DNA from: Rhodobacteraceae bacterium DSL-40
GTDB taxonomy: Bacteria; Pseudomonadota; Alphaproteobacteria; Rhodobacterales; Rhodobacteraceae
NCBI GenBank assembly: GCA_003258405.1
Contig: QKPN01000002.1
Span: forward strand, 310,001-374,000
Direction of reading: 5' to 3'
Length of the DNA stretch: 64,000 nt
Within the stretch, counting starts at the first letter, position 1; each line of letters begins with the position of its first letter. Positions 35,104 to 43,073 of this stretch are shown one piece after another. The notes below the pieces were generated by a model that saw only the letters and a program-made list of their open reading frames with translations, was not told where the DNA came from and made no database searches. The translations under genes were made by a program, and so were the position numbers.

Positions 35104-35613
35104 TTAGGGATCAAGCCCGAAGGCCGGATGATGACGGATCGCGCCGGCCGGAGCGGACCTCTCGAAGGCGCGGATCAATACGAACTCAGGCGGAATGCCC
35201 CTGCAGGTGACCCCGGGATCATGCGCGAAGCCGAAGCGTGCGTAGTAGCCCGGATCACCAACCAGAGTGCAGCCCCGCGCACCAGACACCACGAGCCGCG
35301 CCAGGCCCGCCTTCACCAGCGCGATGCCGATTCCCTCGCCTTGGTGCTCCGGCACGACTGCAAGCGGACCGAGCGCGAACCAGCCCGGGCTCTCGGCGCC
35401 GATCTGCACGGCGGAAAATGCGACATGCCCGACGATCTCCCCGCCCTCGACCGCAACCAGGCTCACTGCGAGCGCGCCGGACGCACGCAGATCCTCCACG
35501 ATCCGGGCCTCGCTGCCGTCGCTGTGGGGATGACCCGCGAATGCGGCCTCGATCACATGACCGATGGCGGACCGATCGGCCGCCCGTTCGTCGCGTAGGA
35601 CTGGCCCCCTCAT
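35104..35613 (-). CDS. GNAT-family N-acetyltransferase
   Basis: This 169-residue protein shows the GNAT fold: [19 protein letters not shown], then [10 protein letters not shown] and [27 protein letters not shown], where the Q-G-x-G-x-A/G acetyl-CoA loop is intact, then [16 protein letters not shown]. It is close to YhbS-type acetyltransferases. The acceptor is unknown. Its ATG overlaps the rlmN stop (ATGA), so it is translated with rlmN. Confidence 0.88.
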   Translation of the reverse strand: MRGPVLRDERAADRSAIGHVIEAAFAGHPHSDGSEARIVEDLRASGALAVSLVAVEGGEIVGHVAFSAVQIGAESPGWFALGPLAVVPEHQGEGIGIALVKAGLARLVVSGARGCTLVGDPGYYARFGFAHDPGVTCRGIPPEFVLIRAFERSAPAGAIRHHPAFGLDP

Positions 35614-36773
35614 GCGGGCGGCAGAGCCCCGGTCTTCTGCCGCCGGGCACGCTCGGTCGCCGACTTGAGCTGACCGCAGGCTGCCATGATGTCCTCGCCC
35701 CGCGGCGTACGCACCGGCGAGGCATACCCCGCACGGTTCACGATATCCGCGAAGGCGGTGATCCGATCGGCATCCGATCGTTCGTAGGGCGCACCGGGCC
35801 AGGGATTGAACGGGATGAGATTGATCTTCGCCGGAATGCCGGCGATCAGCTTCACGAGCCGGCGCGCATCCGCATCCGTATCGTTCACTCCCTTCAGCAT
35901 CACGTATTCAAACGTGATCCTCTCGGAATTCGACAGCCGCGGATAGGCGCGGCAGGCATCGAGCAGCTCGGCAATCTTGTATTTGCGATTGATCGGCACG
36001 AGCTTGTCGCGCACCTCGTCCGTGGTCGCGTGGAACGAGATGGCCAGCAGACAGCCGATTTCCGCACCGACACGCGCAATCTCCGGCACGATCCCGGACG
36101 TCGAGAGCGTGACACGGCGGCGCGAGATCGCGATCCCGTCGCCATCCATCGCGATCAGCATCGCATCACGCACATTGTCGGTGTTGTAGAGCGGCTCTCC
36201 CATCCCCATCAGCACGATGTTGGTGATGAAGCGTTTCGCGGCCGGTTCCCGCCCCCATTCGCTGAGATCGTCCCGCGCAACGAGGATCTGCCCGACAATC
36301 TCCGCCGCGGTGAGGTTGCGCACCAGCTTCTGCGTGCCGGTATGGCAGAAGGAACAGGTGAGCGTGCATCCCACCTGGCTCGAGATGCAAAGCGTGCCGC
36401 GATCATCATCGGGGATGTAGACGGCCTCGACCTCGTGCCCGCCTTCGATCCGCAGCAGGTACTTTCGCGTGCCATCCGAGGAGACCTGTCGCGTCACGAT
36501 CTCGGGGCGCCCAATCGAGAAGTTCTGGGCGAGGAGCGCGCGATACTCCTTCGAGAGATTGGTCATCGCGGCGAAGTCCTGAACACCCCGATGATAGATC
36601 CAGCTCCAGATCTGGCCAACGCGCATCTTCGCCTGCCGCTCGGGTGTTCCAGCCGCGATCAGGGCTTCACGCAGCGCGTCGCGGGTCAGCCCGACGATAT
36701 TGGGCAGGCCCGCCTCTGCCAGCTTACGCGGCAGGGTCAGAACATCCTGAGTGATCGGTGCAGTTGCAGGCAC
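35610..36773 (-). CDS. rlmN: 23S rRNA (adenine2503-C2)-methyltransferase
   Basis: This radical-SAM enzyme methylates C2 of A2503 in 23S rRNA and A37 in some tRNAs. I place the start at the GTG at 36773 (M-P-A-T-A-P), as GGAG lies 5 nt upstream and no ATG occurs in the first conserved part; the product is 387 residues. The cluster motif CTLTCSFC has Cys136, Cys140 and Cys143. [11 protein letters not shown] and [11 protein letters not shown] are family motifs, and the accepting Cys sits in [10 protein letters not shown] near the C-terminus. It is the first gene of a pair with the GNAT gene. Confidence 0.95.
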   Translation of the reverse strand: MPATAPITQDVLTLPRKLAEAGLPNIVGLTRDALREALIAAGTPERQAKMRVGQIWSWIYHRGVQDFAAMTNLSKEYRALLAQNFSIGRPEIVTRQVSSDGTRKYLLRIEGGHEVEAVYIPDDDRGTLCISSQVGCTLTCSFCHTGTQKLVRNLTAAEIVGQILVARDDLSEWGREPAAKRFITNIVLMGMGEPLYNTDNVRDAMLIAMDGDGIAISRRRVTLSTSGIVPEIARVGAEIGCLLAISFHATTDEVRDKLVPINRKYKIAELLDACRAYPRLSNSERITFEYVMLKGVNDTDADARRLVKLIAGIPAKINLIPFNPWPGAPYERSDADRITAFADIVNRAGYASPVRTPRGEDIMAACGQLKSATERARRQKTGALPPA

Positions 36774-36861
36774 GGGCTCTCCATCCGGGATCTGGGCACA
36801 CCAAAAAGGGCGGCAGACCCACCCTAGATAGCATTTTCTGCGCAATCCGCCAGAGGGCGGA

Positions 36862-37398
36862 TTACTTGCAGCGTGCTTCCGCGTCGTTCACCGCGGCGGT
36901 GAAGCCCATCAACGAGAAGCTGTCGATCGTCGTGGTACCGCGAGAGGAGACCGCGGTGATCTTTGCATCCGCGCCACCACGCATGGCCGCGACAACACTC
37001 GAATCATCGGTCGCATCGGTCCAGGCCCATTCCGAGGCATCACCCGATCCCGGCGTCATGGTGAAGGACTTCGAACCGATCTCGATCTTCACGGGCGTCC
37101 CCGAATCGAAGGGATAGCCGCCGGTGAAGCTTACCTCGTTCGACACGCCCTCACCTGGCCGGAAGGCGACGAAGAGGCGAATATCGCCCCGGCGCACATC
37201 GACGCTCTTGCCATCGCGGCGTGCTGTGGATGTCGTCGGCGGCGAAACGATGTAGCATTCCTTCGGGCTCTGGGCGACGAAGACGGACCAGTCGGTATGG
37301 CTCGCCACCCGCTCGGAACCCTGAGCCACTACGGGCCCGGCACCGACGAGCGCGATCATCAGCGCGGTCGGGATCCACGGCGTACGCATCATCTGCAT
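36862..37398 (-). CDS. Invasion-associated locus B family protein
   Basis: This 178-residue periplasmic protein has a signal peptide ending near GPVVAQ and the IalB-family pattern [22 protein letters not shown], then [29 protein letters not shown]-terminal Cys (AEARCK) may pair with that of KECYI. The name comes from Bartonella; in free-living Rhodobacterales the role is unknown and not virulence. AGGAG lies 5 nt before the ATG. It reads divergently from the asparaginase. Confidence 0.88.
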   Translation of the reverse strand: MQMMRTPWIPTALMIALVGAGPVVAQGSERVASHTDWSVFVAQSPKECYIVSPPTTSTARRDGKSVDVRRGDIRLFVAFRPGEGVSNEVSFTGGYPFDSGTPVKIEIGSKSFTMTPGSGDASEWAWTDATDDSSVVAAMRGGADAKITAVSSRGTTTIDSFSLMGFTAAVNDAEARCK

Positions 37399-37717
37399 GT
37401 ATCTCCTGCTCGTTCACCTTCGCTCGTTCCGCACAAGCGCGGTTTCCGCCATGCGCCGCTGCGGTCAAGCTTTTTTCGGCTTTGCCGGACGCACTCTAGC
37501 CCAGACCGTGCCGATTTTGCCAGCCCCTTGCCGGACATTCACTCGCCCGTGACCGATGAAAATTGTCTCGTTCGGGCTGCCGAGACTTGTTAATGGGCGC
37601 ATTTACTGACCCGGCCGGCGTATCGCGGGCGCGCAACCATGGATTGCGGAGACCGCAGAGCCAAGGCCGGAAACAATCTTAATACGGGTGAGAGCCCTTT
37701 GCGACGGGAGTTGGACG
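37399..37717. other. Divergent intergenic region ialB / asparaginase
   Basis: This 319-bp spacer holds the leaders of both genes. TAATAC at 37680-37685 could be a -10 element for the asparaginase gene but lacks a good -35. A short inverted repeat TGCGG-AGA-CCGCA lies at 37645-37657. No gene was seen here. Confidence 0.4.
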
Positions 37718-38725
37718 ATGGCGGACTCGGTTCTGATGGCGGAAGTGTGGCGCGGCGAGTTCGCGGAATCGATCCATCGGGGGCACGCGGTGGTCTGCGA
37801 TGCCAAGGGTGAGATCCGTGCGGCCTGGGGAGATCCCGACGAGGTGATCCTGCCCCGATCGTCCTGCAAGATGCTCCAGGCACTGCCCCTCGTCGAAAGC
37901 CAGGCGGGCCGGCACCTCTCTACCGAGCAGCTCGCGCTCGCATGTGCCTCGCATCAAGGCGCCCGGATGCATGTGGAGCGGGTCGCACGCTGGCTCGAAG
38001 AGCTCGGCCTGAGCGAATCCGATCTGCGCTGCGGGCCGCAAGTGCCCGATGATCCCGAGGAGCGCCACCGGCTGCGCGAGCAGCACGAAACGCCCTGCCA
38101 GCTTCACAACAACTGTTCGGGCAAGCATGCGGGCTTTCTCATGCTCAATCGCGCGCTCGGCGGCGATCCCGAGTACGTCGATCCGTCGCACCCGGTGCAG
38201 CGCGCCGTGCGCACGGCCTTCGAGGAGATGACCGGGATGGAAAGCCCTGGCTACGGCATCGATGGCTGCGCGGCGCCGAATTTCGCCACCACCGTGCACG
38301 GCCTTGCGTTGGCGATGGCGCGGATGGCCGATCCCCGCGGACTTGGCGCAGTGCGGGAAGATGCCGCGCGGCGTCTCGTTGGCGGAATGCTCGCCCATCC
38401 GCTTCTTGTCGCGGGCGAAGGGCGGGCCTGCTCCGAACTCATGGAAGCGGCCGGCCGCCGCGTCACGGTCAAGACCGGCGCGGAAGCGCTTTTCACCGCC
38501 ATCCTGCCCGAGCAGGGCCTTGGCGTCGCGCTCAAGATCGAGGATGGCGGCACCCGCGGCTCGGAATGCGCGATCGCCGCGATTCTTGCCCGCCTCGGCG
38601 TGGTCGATGCCGCCGACCCGGCCGTACTGCGCCGCCTCTCCCCGCCCATTGAGAACCGGGTAGGCGCGAGCGTTGGCAAGATCGCTCCGGCGGAGGCCTT
38701 CTGGCAGGGTGGCGCCCGCCTCTGA
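37718..38725 (+). CDS. L-asparaginase, Rhizobium etli (ReAV) type
   Basis: This 335-residue protein belongs to the PF06089 asparaginase family, which is unrelated to E. coli asparaginases and resembles serine beta-lactamase-like folds. The start ATG at 37718 has GGGAG 7 nt upstream. Ser48 and Lys51 in LPRSSCKMLQ, Ser78 in CASHQG, Cys133 and Lys136 in NNCSGKHAGF and Cys184 in GIDGCAAPNF correspond to the catalytic and zinc-binding residues I recall for ReAV. All are present. It would hydrolyse asparagine to aspartate and ammonia in the cytoplasm (no signal peptide seen). Confidence 0.9.
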   Translation: MADSVLMAEVWRGEFAESIHRGHAVVCDAKGEIRAAWGDPDEVILPRSSCKMLQALPLVESQAGRHLSTEQLALACASHQGARMHVERVARWLEELGLSESDLRCGPQVPDDPEERHRLREQHETPCQLHNNCSGKHAGFLMLNRALGGDPEYVDPSHPVQRAVRTAFEEMTGMESPGYGIDGCAAPNFATTVHGLALAMARMADPRGLGAVREDAARRLVGGMLAHPLLVAGEGRACSELMEAAGRRVTVKTGAEALFTAILPEQGLGVALKIEDGGTRGSECAIAAILARLGVVDAADPAVLRRLSPPIENRVGASVGKIAPAEAFWQGGARL

Positions 38726-39030
38726 ACTCAGCCCGCTCGCAGCACACCGGGGCCCGCTCGGGCCCCGGATTCATGCTGCACCCGCGAACAAATCTGCTCA
38801 TGGACTGATCGGATGGCGCGATTTCTGCACGAAATCCGCACAAAGGCCGCAATAACGCCGATCATTGCTGATTTAGCAACAAATCAAAATCCCGATTCGC
38901 GATAGCATCAAGATGTCAAGCGGCATGCGCCGCGGCGGCATGCAGACCTTCGTCGCGGTTTTTCCAGCACGCCCGACACAGACGACCCTTGTTCCCACGC
39001 GCCACGCGCGCCGAGTACCCAGGAGTCTTC
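38726..39030. other. Intergenic region downstream of asparaginase gene
   Basis: This 305-bp spacer contains the terminator-like hairpin at 38747-38768. It then becomes AT-richer (38860-38905), with a small inverted repeat TTGCT-GATTT-AGCAA near 38868. This AT-rich part probably holds the promoter of the small gene at 39031. No further gene was seen. Confidence 0.45.
38747..38768 (+). terminator. GC hairpin after asparaginase gene
   Basis: CCGGGGCCC and GGGCCCCGG form a perfect 9-bp stem around a GCTC loop, 22 nt after the asparaginase stop. No T-run follows. A transcription end or an mRNA-stabilising structure is likely. Confidence 0.55.
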
Positions 39031-39237
39031 ATGATCGAGCTAATCTTCATCGCCTGCCTCGCATCCGGATCCGGGGCCTGCGGAGAGCGCCAGATCCTTA
39101 GCCTGCCCGATATCGGCCTCATGGGCTGCATGACCACCGCGCAAGCCCAACTCGCCGAGTGGACCGAGCAACATCCCGGCTACCGCGTAGACCGCTGGAG
39201 CTGCGGCTGGGCTGACCCGAACAAGCGCGACGCGTAA
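39031..39237 (+). CDS. Small cysteine-containing conserved protein
   Basis: This 68-residue protein begins MIELIFIACLASGSGACGER. AGGAG lies 5 nt upstream of the ATG, which supports expression. Four Cys residues (9, 17, 33 and 58) in the order LASGSGAC, MGCMTTAQAQLAEW and RWSCGW suggest two disulfides in an exported protein with a short hydrophobic start. The pattern of a mid Cys-Met and a late W-x-C-G resembles small proteins I have seen in Rhodobacterales, all of unknown function. Confidence 0.72.
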   Translation: MIELIFIACLASGSGACGERQILSLPDIGLMGCMTTAQAQLAEWTEQHPGYRVDRWSCGWADPNKRDA

Positions 39238-39256
39238 GCGTGGCGCAGGCGCGGCT

Positions 39257-39682
39257 TCAGGCCGCCCCGCCCCGGACAATCATCACCGAGATCGCCGCGT
39301 GCTGCGCGACGTAGCCGGCGTTCGATCCCCCGAGGAACGACAGGCGGCCCGGCATATGGGATGCCATCACGATGAGATCGGCCCCGATCCTCCCGGCCTC
39401 GCGGAGGAGCCGCGCGTCGAGATCCACCGCGACGTCATGATCCTCGATCGGGTCCGCGGCGATCGCGACCCCGAGGCGTGAGGCCTCCACCGCAGCAAAG
39501 GCATTAAGCTTCTGGCAATACTCCTGATAGGTGTGGGCGACACGGCTCGGCGCCGAACCGGCAACTCCGACGAAGGATATCTCCGAGCCGTAGATCTTCG
39601 CGAGATCGGCGGCGGTTGCGATAGCCTTGCCGAGCTTTTCCGCATGTTCAAGGTCCACGGGCACCATGATCCGGCGATACAT
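39257..39682 (-). CDS. Universal stress protein family
   Basis: This 141-residue UspA-fold protein starts MYRRIMVPVDLEHAEKLGKAI behind a strong AAGGAGAGGAAG site. The nucleotide-binding signature near the end reads VMASHMPGRLSFLGGSNAGYVAQHA, close to the G-x2-G-x9-G-S/T pattern of ATP-binding members. Final strand: ISVMIVRGG. It probably acts in stress or energy-state response; the exact role is unknown. It stands alone, convergent with the small cysteine protein gene. Confidence 0.9.
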   Translation of the reverse strand: MYRRIMVPVDLEHAEKLGKAIATAADLAKIYGSEISFVGVAGSAPSRVAHTYQEYCQKLNAFAAVEASRLGVAIAADPIEDHDVAVDLDARLLREAGRIGADLIVMASHMPGRLSFLGGSNAGYVAQHAAISVMIVRGGAA

Positions 39683-39794
39683 CTTCCTCTCCTTCCAGTC
39701 TTTTCCGCCTGCCCCCTTCAAGCGGCGGCAGGCGACTTTGTGGCCCGGGACGGACGGTTTGTCGCAAGCCGCCTCCACCCGGACCCGCAGGCTA

Positions 39795-40610
39795 CTACCC
39801 GGACGGGACGTGCGTCCAGCCAGACACCCAGCGCGGCCCATAGAACGTCGCGCCGCGTGCGATGCCCTCTGCCTCGAGCCGCCCGTCCCGCAACGCGGCA
39901 GCGATCTCGGCCTCGGTCGCGAGACCTGCGGCGACAATCTCCGGCGCAAGCGTGCGTACCAGTTGTTCGAAATACCAGATGATCCCGCCCGGTCCGCAGG
40001 ATGACTTCTGAAAGGCCGCGAGTTCCGGCCATGGCAGCCCCGCCGCGCGGAAGGTCGCCCCAAGCGACGACCCGAGGCCTGGCGCCACGCCCCGATATTC
40101 GTAGGCGCCGACGATCCACCGGCCAATCTCGCTCAGAAGCGGCACTTCCGGGGCACTGCCGATCTGCCTTACATCGAACTCCATGAATGCAATCGCCCCG
40201 CCTGGCCGGACATGGCCGATCAGGCGCGCCAAGGTTCCGACCGGATCCTCAAGATAGGGCAGAATGAAGCGCCCGACGAGCGCATCGAATCGCTTTGTCG
40301 GGACGAAAGTATTCAGGTCCGCCACCTCGATCTGCACCGCGAGGTCACCGACGGCGGCGATCCGGGCCGCCGCGAGCGCCGCCGAGTCCGCCGCGCGCTC
40401 GACCCCGAGGACCGCGCCGGCCGGCCCGACGAGACGCCCTAGGAGCATGGCGACATCCCCGGCGCCGCTGCCGATCTCGAGCACGGAATCACCACGCCCG
40501 ATACCCGCCCGCCGGAACAGGGCCTCGGTCTCGGCCTCGATGAGTGCGGCCTGCCGTTCCAGCCGCACGAGCTCCCGCGAGCTTCGACCCAGAAGATAGT
40601 GATCCTGCAT
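39795..40610 (-). CDS. Class I SAM-dependent methyltransferase
   Basis: This 271-residue protein has motif I VLEIGSGAGDVAMLLGRLVG (about residues 39-58), VLGVERAADSAALAAAR for strand 2, LVGRFILPYLEDPVGTLARL for motif II and VRPGGAIAFMEFDVR for motif III. The start MQDHYLLGRSSRELVRLERQA is typical of a small-molecule methyltransferase group with an N-terminal helical cap. Substrate unknown. The start at 40610 follows a GGAGGGG run. Confidence 0.83.
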   Translation of the reverse strand: MQDHYLLGRSSRELVRLERQAALIEAETEALFRRAGIGRGDSVLEIGSGAGDVAMLLGRLVGPAGAVLGVERAADSAALAAARIAAVGDLAVQIEVADLNTFVPTKRFDALVGRFILPYLEDPVGTLARLIGHVRPGGAIAFMEFDVRQIGSAPEVPLLSEIGRWIVGAYEYRGVAPGLGSSLGATFRAAGLPWPELAAFQKSSCGPGGIIWYFEQLVRTLAPEIVAAGLATEAEIAAALRDGRLEAEGIARGATFYGPRWVSGWTHVPSG

Positions 40611-40946
40611 CGCCCCGCCCCTCCACGGCCAGGGGGGCCATACCCCACGCTTCAGCTTAGCACGATCGCCGGCCGAAAGCTGGCGCAATCGCCCAGCCGC
40701 CGCTTGGTGCTGCCCTGGCGCGCGCCGATAAACCTGCTCTGGCGGGGGCCGCGGCGCCCCCGGCGCGCCTTGCTCGCCGCACCGATTGCGGATAGAGAGC
40801 GCCGGATGACACGGATGTTCGACATGGACGATCATGCACGGCTGCCCTGGCGGTTCCACGGGCGGCGCCTGCAGCTACGGGCCTCGGCCCGAGTGCGCTA
40901 GAAACGCGCCCTTCGTTCGTTCATGAGCCACGTGCGGGAGGAAATC
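40611..40946. other. Divergent region upstream of leuC
   Basis: This 336-bp spacer separates a methyltransferase gene (minus) from leuC (plus). It contains a possible 31-codon ORF at 40806-40901 (MTRMFDMDDHARLPWRF start) that ends 45 nt before the leuC ATG and overlaps a small hairpin, CGGGCC-TC-GGCCCG (40878-40891). The ORF has only scattered Leu codons, so it is not a classic leucine attenuation leader. Confidence 0.35.
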
Positions 40947-42365
40947 ATGTCCGCAGCCAACACGACCCCCAAGACCCTCTACGACAAGATCTGGGATGCC
41001 CATCTGGTTGATGAAGCCGAAGATGGCACCTGCCTGCTCTACATCGACCGCCATCTCGTCCACGAGGTGACGAGCCCCCAGGCCTTCGAGGGCCTGCGCA
41101 TGGCCGGCCGCAAGGTGCGCGCGCCGGGCAAGACCGTCGCCGTGCCGGACCACAATGTCCCCACCACGCCGGACCGCACCAAGGGCATCGCCAACGAGGA
41201 AAGCCGCATCCAGGTCGAGGCGCTCCAGAAGAACGCCGAGGAAGCGGGCATCGAATATTACGGCGTCGATGACATCCGCCAGGGCATCGTACATATCATC
41301 GGGCCGGAGCAGGGCTGGACCCAGCCCGGCATGACCATCGTCTGCGGCGACAGCCACACCGCGACCCACGGCGCCTTCGGCGCGCTGGCACACGGGATCG
41401 GCACCTCCGAGGTCGAGCATGTGCTCGCGACCCAGACATTGATTCAGAAGAAGTCGAAGAACCTGCTCGTGAAGGTCAACGGCTCTCTCCCGACGGGCGT
41501 CACCGCCAAGGACATCACCCTCTCGATCATCGGCAGGACCGGCACCGCCGGCGGCACCGGCTACGTGATCGAATACGCCGGCCAGGCGATCAGCGAACTC
41601 TCCATGGAAGGCCGCATGACCGTCTGCAACATGGCGATCGAGGGCGGCGCCCGCGCGGGCCTCATCGCGCCGGACGAAAAGACCTTTGAGTATGTGAAGG
41701 GCCGGGCGCATGCGCCCAAGGGTGGCAACTGGGAGATGGCGCTCGCCTACTGGAAGACGCTCTTCTCCGATCCCGGCGCGCACTACGACAAGATCATCGA
41801 GCTCGAGGCATCGGAGATCGCGCCCGTCGTCACTTGGGGGACCAGCCCCGAGGACGTGCTGCCGATCACCGGCGTCGTGCCGTCCCCCGAAGACTTCAAG
41901 GGTGGCAAGGTCGACGCCGCGCGCCGCTCGCTCGAATACATGGGGCTCACTCCCGGCACCAAGCTCTCGGACATCGAGATCGACACGGTCTTCATCGGTT
42001 CCTGCACCAACGGCCGCATCGAGGATCTGCGCGAGGTCGCGAAGGTCATGGAGGGCCGCAAGGTCAAGGAAGGTCTGCGCGCCATGGTCGTGCCCGGCTC
42101 GGGCCTCGTCCGTGCCCAGGCCGAAGAGGAAGGCATCGCCCAGAAGCTCATCGATGCAGGCTTCGAGTGGCGCATGGCCGGCTGCTCCATGTGCCTCGCG
42201 ATGAACCCCGACCAGCTCGCCCCCGGCGAGCGCTGTGCCTCGACCTCGAACCGCAACTTCGAGGGCCGTCAGGGCCGCGGCGGCCGCACCCATCTGCTCT
42301 CGCCCGCCATGGCGGCAGCGGCGGCGGTCACCGGCCGCCTGACGGACGTGCGCGAGCTGATGTGA
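40947..42365 (+). CDS. leuC: 3-isopropylmalate dehydratase large subunit
   Basis: LeuC with LeuD isomerises 2-isopropylmalate to 3-isopropylmalate in leucine synthesis. The ATG at 40947 has GGAGG 5 nt upstream and begins [21 protein letters not shown]. The 472-residue protein has aconitase-family motifs: [40 protein letters not shown] with the first cluster Cys, and [34 protein letters not shown] with the other two Cys. It is separated from leuD by 4 kb. Confidence 0.97.
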   Translation: MSAANTTPKTLYDKIWDAHLVDEAEDGTCLLYIDRHLVHEVTSPQAFEGLRMAGRKVRAPGKTVAVPDHNVPTTPDRTKGIANEESRIQVEALQKNAEEAGIEYYGVDDIRQGIVHIIGPEQGWTQPGMTIVCGDSHTATHGAFGALAHGIGTSEVEHVLATQTLIQKKSKNLLVKVNGSLPTGVTAKDITLSIIGRTGTAGGTGYVIEYAGQAISELSMEGRMTVCNMAIEGGARAGLIAPDEKTFEYVKGRAHAPKGGNWEMALAYWKTLFSDPGAHYDKIIELEASEIAPVVTWGTSPEDVLPITGVVPSPEDFKGGKVDAARRSLEYMGLTPGTKLSDIEIDTVFIGSCTNGRIEDLREVAKVMEGRKVKEGLRAMVVPGSGLVRAQAEEEGIAQKLIDAGFEWRMAGCSMCLAMNPDQLAPGERCASTSNRNFEGRQGRGGRTHLLSPAMAAAAAVTGRLTDVRELM

Positions 42366-42430
42366 TGCCTTAGGGCCCCGCGAGGGGTCCTTCGACCCTC
42401 TCCCGGGCAACGGCGGCCTGAGCCCGCGGG

Positions 42431-42973
42431 CTATCGCTTTCCTTCCGGCCGCAGCGCCAGTGTCGCCGCGGCGTGGTCTTTGTCCTGAGTGTTGACCAGC
42501 CGGATCGGCGGCCCGTCGCGCGCACAGAGCCGACGTCCGCCTCCGAGCAGGATCGGAACGATGTGCACGATGATCTCGTCGAGCAGCCCTGCCTCGAGCG
42601 CCTGACGCGGAATATCCGCCCCGAAAAGCCCCACATCCTTGCCGCAGGCCGCGTCACGGGCGGTGCGGATCGCCAGATTGATGTCCGCCGTCAGGAACGT
42701 CACCGGCAACGGGCTCGCATCCGGCGGCCTGTGAGTCAGCACGAAGATCGGGCCGGACCACCGGCCGTGATAGGGCACCACAACGTCCCAGTCCCGCGCC
42801 GCGCATTCGTCATGCCAGACGCGTCCCGCGATGATGGCCCCGATCCGGCCGGGCGTCGTCTCGGCCTCCCGTCCCGGAAAATCGTGTCCGAAGACCCAGC
42901 CGACATCTCCATCCGGAGCGGCGATATAGCCGTCCAGAGACGTCGCGACATGCCAAATGACCGATCCGCCCAT
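42431..42973 (-). CDS. Dihydrofolate reductase family protein (RibD C-terminal type)
   Basis: This 180-residue protein resembles the RibD C-terminal/DHFR-like family. Key parts are VIWHVATSLDGYIAAPDGDVGWVF at the start, IGAIIAGRVWHDECA, PIFVLTHRPPD and the C-terminal VHIVPILLGGGRRL, which binds the nicotinamide cofactor. It is unlikely to be the main folate enzyme. Substrate unknown. It lies in the gap between leuC and leuD on the opposite strand. Confidence 0.85.
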   Translation of the reverse strand: MGGSVIWHVATSLDGYIAAPDGDVGWVFGHDFPGREAETTPGRIGAIIAGRVWHDECAARDWDVVVPYHGRWSGPIFVLTHRPPDASPLPVTFLTADINLAIRTARDAACGKDVGLFGADIPRQALEAGLLDEIIVHIVPILLGGGRRLCARDGPPIRLVNTQDKDHAAATLALRPEGKR

Positions 42974-43073
42974 TCCCCGACCCTATGGGATCAGCCCCTG
43001 GCGCGGAAGGCCCGCAAACAGGGTGGGTGCGAAGGCGCGATCGCGGCCCGAAAGCGTCACCGCGGCGGCGGAC

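Noticed and set aside
38989-39030. Longer start (MFPRATRAE...) for the small cysteine protein
   Set aside because: The ATG at 39031 has AGGAG 5 nt upstream and a hydrophobic start; the longer form has an Arg-rich, non-signal beginning.
39305-39335. tRNA T-arm-like sequence GCGTTCGATCCCC
   Set aside because: It lies inside the universal stress protein gene and there is no cloverleaf around it.
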